Origin: Massilimicrobiota sp. An134 | GTDB lineage: Bacteria > Bacillota_I > Bacilli_A > Erysipelotrichales > Coprobacillaceae | Assembly: GCF_002160815.1 (NCBI RefSeq) | Contig: NZ_NFLH01000002.1 | Span: 62,001-126,000, forward strand | Length of the DNA: 64,000 nt | Direction of reading: 5' to 3' | Part shown: piece after piece, positions 60,676-64,000 of the stretch | Numbering within the stretch: the first letter of the stretch is position 1 | How the letters are laid out: each line of letters starts with the position of its first letter | Made by a program: the position numbers and the translations under genes | The notes under the pieces: generated by a model | Told to the model about the DNA's origin: nothing | Database searches by the model: none | What the model saw: the letters and a program-made list of their open reading frames with translations, nothing else

Positions 60676-60975
60676 ATATAGTCTCCTTTCTTAGGCACTC
60701 ATATTATAACAAAGAATGAAAAAGCAATACTACCAACTGATGTGGTCATTTTGACAACTTTTACGTTCTTTTTGTCACTTTGTTTGCTTTTGCTTAATAA
60801 AAGGCTTTTTATTATTGTATCTAGGATTATTTGTAATATCAAGATATATGTCAAATATGTCTTTCCATCTTTTTTACTTTGACAAATAATCAAAGAAAAT
60901 ATAAGATTTTATCAAAGTTTTTTGCTTTTTTAAAAGTTTTAGTGTATAATCATATGGCTAAAAGGAGGCGATTAT
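60676..60975. other. Divergent intergenic region
   Basis: 300 bases between the XRE gene and the helicase gene. It contains several TTGACA-like or TTTGACAA segments and T-rich tracts, and the helicase promoter at its right end. A minus-strand open frame of 64 codons (60699-60893) has no ribosome site and is rejected. No further gene seen. Confidence 0.6.
60922..60950 (+). promoter_or_regulatory. Promoter of the DEAD-box helicase gene
   Basis: TTGCTT (60922-60927), 17-bp spacer, TATAAT (60945-60950), 25 bases before the ATG. Confidence 0.75.
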
Positions 60976-62346
60976 ATGAAATTATTTGAACAATATCAAT
61001 TTCAACCTTTTGTAAAAGAAACATTACAAAAGTTGAATTTTCAATCACCAACAGAAATTCAAAAATCAGTCATTCCACTTGTTTATAAACATCGAGATGT
61101 GATTGGAATATCACAGACAGGAACAGGGAAAACACATGCTTTTTTAATTCCAATTATGGATATGATAGAGACATCAGCAGATTGTGTGCAGGCAGTCATT
61201 ACTGCTCCAACAAGAGAATTGGCTCAACAAATTTATGATCAGGCCAAAGTTTTTACAAATTATAATAAGAATTTAAGGGTTTCATTAATCATTGGTGGTA
61301 AAGATAAACAAAAAACAATTTCAAAGTTGAATGTTCAACCTCATTTGGTTATTGGAACACCTGGACGAATTAAAGATTTATCTTTAGAGGAACAGGCTCT
61401 TAAAATTACAACTGCGGATATATTTGTCATTGATGAAGCAGATATGACATTAGAGTATGGTTATTTAGAGGATATTGATGCAGTACTGGGAAAGATGAAA
61501 GAGAATCTTCAGATGCTTGTCTTTTCCGCAACAATTCCACAAATGTTAAGACCATTCTTAAAGAAATATATGGACTCACCAAAGATTATAGAAATTGATG
61601 AGCATCTGTCAACATCACGTAATATTTCACATTATCTGGTTCCAACGAAACATCGTCAGCGTTATGAAGTTTTAAAAAATATTATGCAGGTCATTGATCC
61701 CTACATTTGTATTATTTTCTGTAATAAACGTGAAGAAGTTGAACAGTTAAGTCATCAGTTGCGTGAAGATGGTTATAAGGTTGGAGAAATACATGGAAAT
61801 CTGGAACCAAGAGAAAGACGACAGATGATGCGTCGTATCAAAAATATGGAATATCAATATATTGTCGCAACTGATATTGCTGCAAGAGGGATTGATATTG
61901 ATGGTGTCAGTCATATTATTAATATGGAATTTCCAACTGAGCTAGATTTCTATATTCATCGTAGTGGTCGTTGTGGACGTGGAAAATATACGGGTGAATG
62001 TTATAATATGTATGATACGTATAATCAACAAATGGTTGAAGCCTTGGAGAAAAAAGGTATTCATTTTGAAGTCAAGGAATTAAAAGGACAGCAGTTTAAA
62101 CAAAGTCAAGAACGAGAAAAACGTAAGACACGTGTTAAACATCAAACTGAATTAGAAAAGAAAATCTCAGCTATTGTCAGAAAACCAGCCAAAGTGAAAC
62201 CTGGATATAAGAAAAAACGTAAAAGACAAATTGAAGCTATGGTTCAAAAAGAAAGACGTGCGATGATTAAACAGGACATTAGAAGACAAAAGAAAGAACG
62301 CGCAAAACAGGCACAAAGAGAAAAACGTGAAAGAGAGGCACAGTAA
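60976..62346 (+). CDS. DEAD-box RNA helicase (CshB/YqfR-like)
   Basis: 456-residue ATP-dependent RNA helicase. Q motif ([21 protein letters not shown]), motif [10 protein letters not shown], Ia PTRELA, II DEAD in [27 protein letters not shown] and [11 protein letters not shown] are all intact. The C-terminal about 80 residues are strongly basic (Lys/Arg) for RNA binding. Position between a YqfQ-like gene and nfo matches yqfR/cshB of Bacillus, a cold-associated helicase. Its stop overlaps nfo by one base (TAATG). Confidence 0.94.
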   Translation: MKLFEQYQFQPFVKETLQKLNFQSPTEIQKSVIPLVYKHRDVIGISQTGTGKTHAFLIPIMDMIETSADCVQAVITAPTRELAQQIYDQAKVFTNYNKNLRVSLIIGGKDKQKTISKLNVQPHLVIGTPGRIKDLSLEEQALKITTADIFVIDEADMTLEYGYLEDIDAVLGKMKENLQMLVFSATIPQMLRPFLKKYMDSPKIIEIDEHLSTSRNISHYLVPTKHRQRYEVLKNIMQVIDPYICIIFCNKREEVEQLSHQLREDGYKVGEIHGNLEPRERRQMMRRIKNMEYQYIVATDIAARGIDIDGVSHIINMEFPTELDFYIHRSGRCGRGKYTGECYNMYDTYNQQMVEALEKKGIHFEVKELKGQQFKQSQEREKRKTRVKHQTELEKKISAIVRKPAKVKPGYKKKRKRQIEAMVQKERRAMIKQDIRRQKKERAKQAQREKREREAQ

Positions 62347-63209
62347 TGTTGAAGATTGGTAGTCATGTTTCCATGAGTGGAAAAGAAATGATGCTAGGAT
62401 CAGTGAAAGAAGCTTTATCCTATGATGCAACGACATTTATGTTTTATACAGGTGCTCCACAAAATACTGCCAGAAAACCAGTGAGTCAGTTACGTGTTGA
62501 AGAAGCCAAAGCATTGATGGCAGAACATCATATTGATATTCAGGATGTTGTTGTTCATGCGCCATACATTATCAATTTGGCAAATACGATTAAGCCTGAA
62601 ACATTTGAGTTAGCTGTACGCTTTTTAAAAGAAGAAATTGAAAGATGTGAAGCTATTGGTATCAAACGTTTGGTTTTACATCCTGGTTCTCATGTCAAAG
62701 CAGGGGATGAGGCTGGCTTGGATCAGATTGTAAAAGGATTGAATGAAGTCTTACATGAAGACCAAAAAGTACATATTGCTTTAGAAACAATGGCAGGTAA
62801 GGGAAGTGAAGTTGGAAAAACTTTTGATCAGCTTCAGTATATTATTGAACATACAAAGTTATCTTCTTTACTGGGTGTTTGTTTGGATACTTGTCATTTA
62901 CATGATGCAGGTTATGATTTAACTCATTTTGATGACTTGTTGAAAGAGTTTGATCAAAAGATAGGTTTAGATCGTTTATTGGTTGTTCATGTGAATGATT
63001 CTAAAAATGAACGAGGAGCTCATAAAGATCGTCATGAAAATATTGGATATGGATATATTGGCTTTGATACACTCAATACTATTGTTCATCATCCTCAATT
63101 AAAAGATGTTCCAAAGATTCTTGAAACACCTTATATTGACGGAAAAGCTCCTTATCGTGAAGAAATTAATATGTTTGTTCATCAAACATTTAATAATGGT
63201 TTAAAATAA
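62346..63209 (+). CDS. nfo: Endonuclease IV
   Basis: 287-residue AP endonuclease IV for base excision repair. Zinc-ligand blocks [38 protein letters not shown] and [22 protein letters not shown], and the closing [17 protein letters not shown], are all present. Translationally coupled to the helicase (TAATG). Order yqfR-nfo is conserved in Bacillota. Its 3' end overlaps a convergent small gene by 28 bases. Confidence 0.97.
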   Translation: MLKIGSHVSMSGKEMMLGSVKEALSYDATTFMFYTGAPQNTARKPVSQLRVEEAKALMAEHHIDIQDVVVHAPYIINLANTIKPETFELAVRFLKEEIERCEAIGIKRLVLHPGSHVKAGDEAGLDQIVKGLNEVLHEDQKVHIALETMAGKGSEVGKTFDQLQYIIEHTKLSSLLGVCLDTCHLHDAGYDLTHFDDLLKEFDQKIGLDRLLVVHVNDSKNERGAHKDRHENIGYGYIGFDTLNTIVHHPQLKDVPKILETPYIDGKAPYREEINMFVHQTFNNGLK

Positions 63210-63442
63210 TGATTTAATAATACAAGTATTTTTTGACAAGTGAATTCACTTGTCAATTTTTTTATATAGTTTTCTAGAACAAAATGATATTGTTCATGTT
63301 GTAAGGCATATTGATTGTTTTTAATCATGTTTAATAATCTTTGTTGTGTAGATTGATCAAGTTCGATATCAAATTCTTTTAAAAGAACTTGAAAATCATC
63401 TAGTTGAAGTGATGATATATATTCATTGTTTTGATTTGTCAT
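63182..63442 (-). CDS. DUF2624/YqfT-like small protein
   Basis: 86 residues, acidic and helical, with the pattern [29 protein letters not shown] ... [22 protein letters not shown] (quoted in parts). Size and pattern resemble YqfT (DUF2624), whose gene follows nfo in Bacillus. Here it lies next to nfo but on the opposite strand. AAGGAGGAAATT is a perfect ribosome site. Function unknown; the family link is moderate. Confidence 0.65.
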   Translation of the reverse strand: MTNQNNEYISSLQLDDFQVLLKEFDIELDQSTQQRLLNMIKNNQYALQHEQYHFVLENYIKKLTSEFTCQKILVLLNHYFKPLLNV

Positions 63443-63505
63443 AATTTCCTCCTTAACTATATCCTATGTAGAAGTTAAGAAAATAGACCACATTTTTGAT
63501 AAGAC

Positions 63506-63535
63506 TTGCGTCAAATATCAATTGTATGATAGAAT
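63506..63535 (+). promoter_or_regulatory. Promoter of the trigger-factor-like gene
   Basis: TTGCGT (63506-63511), 18-bp spacer, TAGAAT (63530-63535) preceded by TGA. Confidence 0.55.
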
Positions 63536-63566
63536 ATGAGCGTTTTAAATAGAAAGGATTAGAAAG

Positions 63567-64000
63567 ATGAGTAAAGTTAATCAATTAGGAAATTACAAAG
63601 GAATTGAAGTCAAAGTGACTTCACGTCAAGTATTAGACGAAGATGTTGAAAAAGAAATCCAACATTTATTATCACAAAAGAGTCAATTGGTTGAAAAAGA
63701 AGGAACTGTTGAAAACGGGGATGTCACAACAATTGATTTTAAAGGATTAAAAGATGGAGTGGCTTTTGATGGTGGAACTGCTGAAGGATATCAATTAGAA
63801 ATTGGTTCTGGATCATTTATACCAGGATTTGAAGAACAGATGATTGGTATGAAAAAAGGAGAAACAAGAGATTTAAATCTAACTTTCCCAGAAAATTATG
63901 GGGTTGCTGATTTAGCAGGTGCAGATGTTATTTTCCAGGTTACAGTTCATCACATTGCATCAAAAGTACAAGCTCAACTTGATGAAGAATTCGTTCAATC
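63567..64000 (+). CDS. Trigger-factor-like peptidyl-prolyl isomerase, 5' part (right edge)
   Basis: First 144 codons of a gene that runs out of the window. It opens directly at the linker and FKBP-type PPIase domain of trigger factor: LGNYKGIEVKVTSRQVLDED, ENGDVTTIDFKG, LEIGSGSFIPGFEEQMIGM, FPENYGVADLAG and LDEEFVQS. The about 110-residue N-terminal ribosome-binding domain is missing. There is no room for it, since only 124 bases separate the ATG from the divergent gene and AAAGGA precedes the ATG. It may be a trigger-factor-derived chaperone/isomerase that does not dock on the ribosome in the usual way. Confidence 0.85.
   Translation, partial: MSKVNQLGNYKGIEVKVTSRQVLDEDVEKEIQHLLSQKSQLVEKEGTVENGDVTTIDFKGLKDGVAFDGGTAEGYQLEIGSGSFIPGFEEQMIGMKKGETRDLNLTFPENYGVADLAGADVIFQVTVHHIASKVQAQLDEEFVQ

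Noticed and set aside
60699-60893. 64-codon minus-strand frame upstream of the XRE gene
   Set aside because: No ribosome site. It lies in a promoter-rich divergent region and has no family features.

Overview
The window is a low-GC, AT-rich Gram-positive (Bacillota) chromosome segment. Evidence: Gram-positive gene order (uvrB-uvrA-hprK-lgt; glyQS-dnaG-rpoD-trmK; ybeY-cdd-era-recO; ispH, a YqfQ-like gene, DEAD helicase, nfo), strong AGGAGG-type ribosome sites, TTGACA/TATAAT promoters, CCA-encoding tRNA genes, luxS and an acetylase-type diaminopimelate pathway. No 16S rRNA or taxonomic marker was compared. A gut anaerobe of the Erysipelotrichia/Coprobacillaceae type is my best inference only. 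TGA is used as a normal stop (hprK, era, the membrane gene ending at 21646), so the genetic code is standard.

Layout. 1-6909: uvrB (cut by the left edge), a CCA-adding-enzyme-like gene, uvrA, hprK, lgt, a tightly packed forward operon. 6999-8060: standalone RelA/SpoT-type synthetase. 8109-10715: lysine riboswitch followed by a complete polar amino-acid ABC importer, probably for lysine. 10717-13710: an autoregulated-looking MerR gene, a convergent P-II-like gene, an aminotransferase and an MIF-type tautomerase. 13720-14381: seven tRNA genes (Asn, Glu, Val, Thr, Lys, Leu, Gly) with promoter and terminator. 14485-17150: metal resistance (ArsR/SmtB repressor with operator, separate HMA metallochaperone, P1B ATPase without its own HMA domain). 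17164-26895: YitT, Mrp, an epimerase, a LytTR membrane module, an oxidoreductase, luxS, a Y-family polymerase with YolD, and a nuclease-fold protein.

26896-32060 is an AT-rich accessory zone. It holds decayed genes, a frameshifted matrixin-like metalloprotease, two anchored proteins of unknown function, a membrane protein with a winged-helix partner, functional tRNA-Gly and tRNA-His genes, and a degenerate second copy of the tRNA-Gly gene in the same orientation 3.8 kb away. 32324-35649: a VanZ-type protein, a chbG/ydjC gene broken by one in-frame stop, an LppM-like lipoprotein and an unlisted 30-residue membrane peptide. 35746-39604: dapF, dapH, an N-acetyl-DAP deacetylase and an aminotransferase, which together make meso-DAP/lysine and pair logically with the lysine-riboswitch importer. 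39663-44200: an orphan C39-peptidase ABC exporter followed closely by ybeY-cdd-era-recO. 44245-46975: YgiQ radical-SAM protein and an alpha/beta hydrolase whose nucleophile serine is replaced by Asp. 46993-53408: glyQS, dnaG, rpoD, trmK, Nif3-like and Nudix genes. 53418-64000: a nonsense-interrupted DUF4375 gene, a phosphatase, a MATE pump, ispH, a membrane-anchored MerR regulator with a membrane MutS-like ATPase behind a MerR-type promoter, a YqfQ-like gene, a membrane-anchored XRE regulator, DEAD helicase, nfo, a YqfT-like gene, and the start of a trigger-factor-like isomerase that lacks the ribosome-binding domain.

The most promising undescribed unit is the MerR(TM)-MutS(TM) pair at 57.4-59.6 kb. 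Next are the LytTR membrane operon at 20.3-22.5 kb and the tRNA-Gly-bracketed island at 28.0-32.0 kb.
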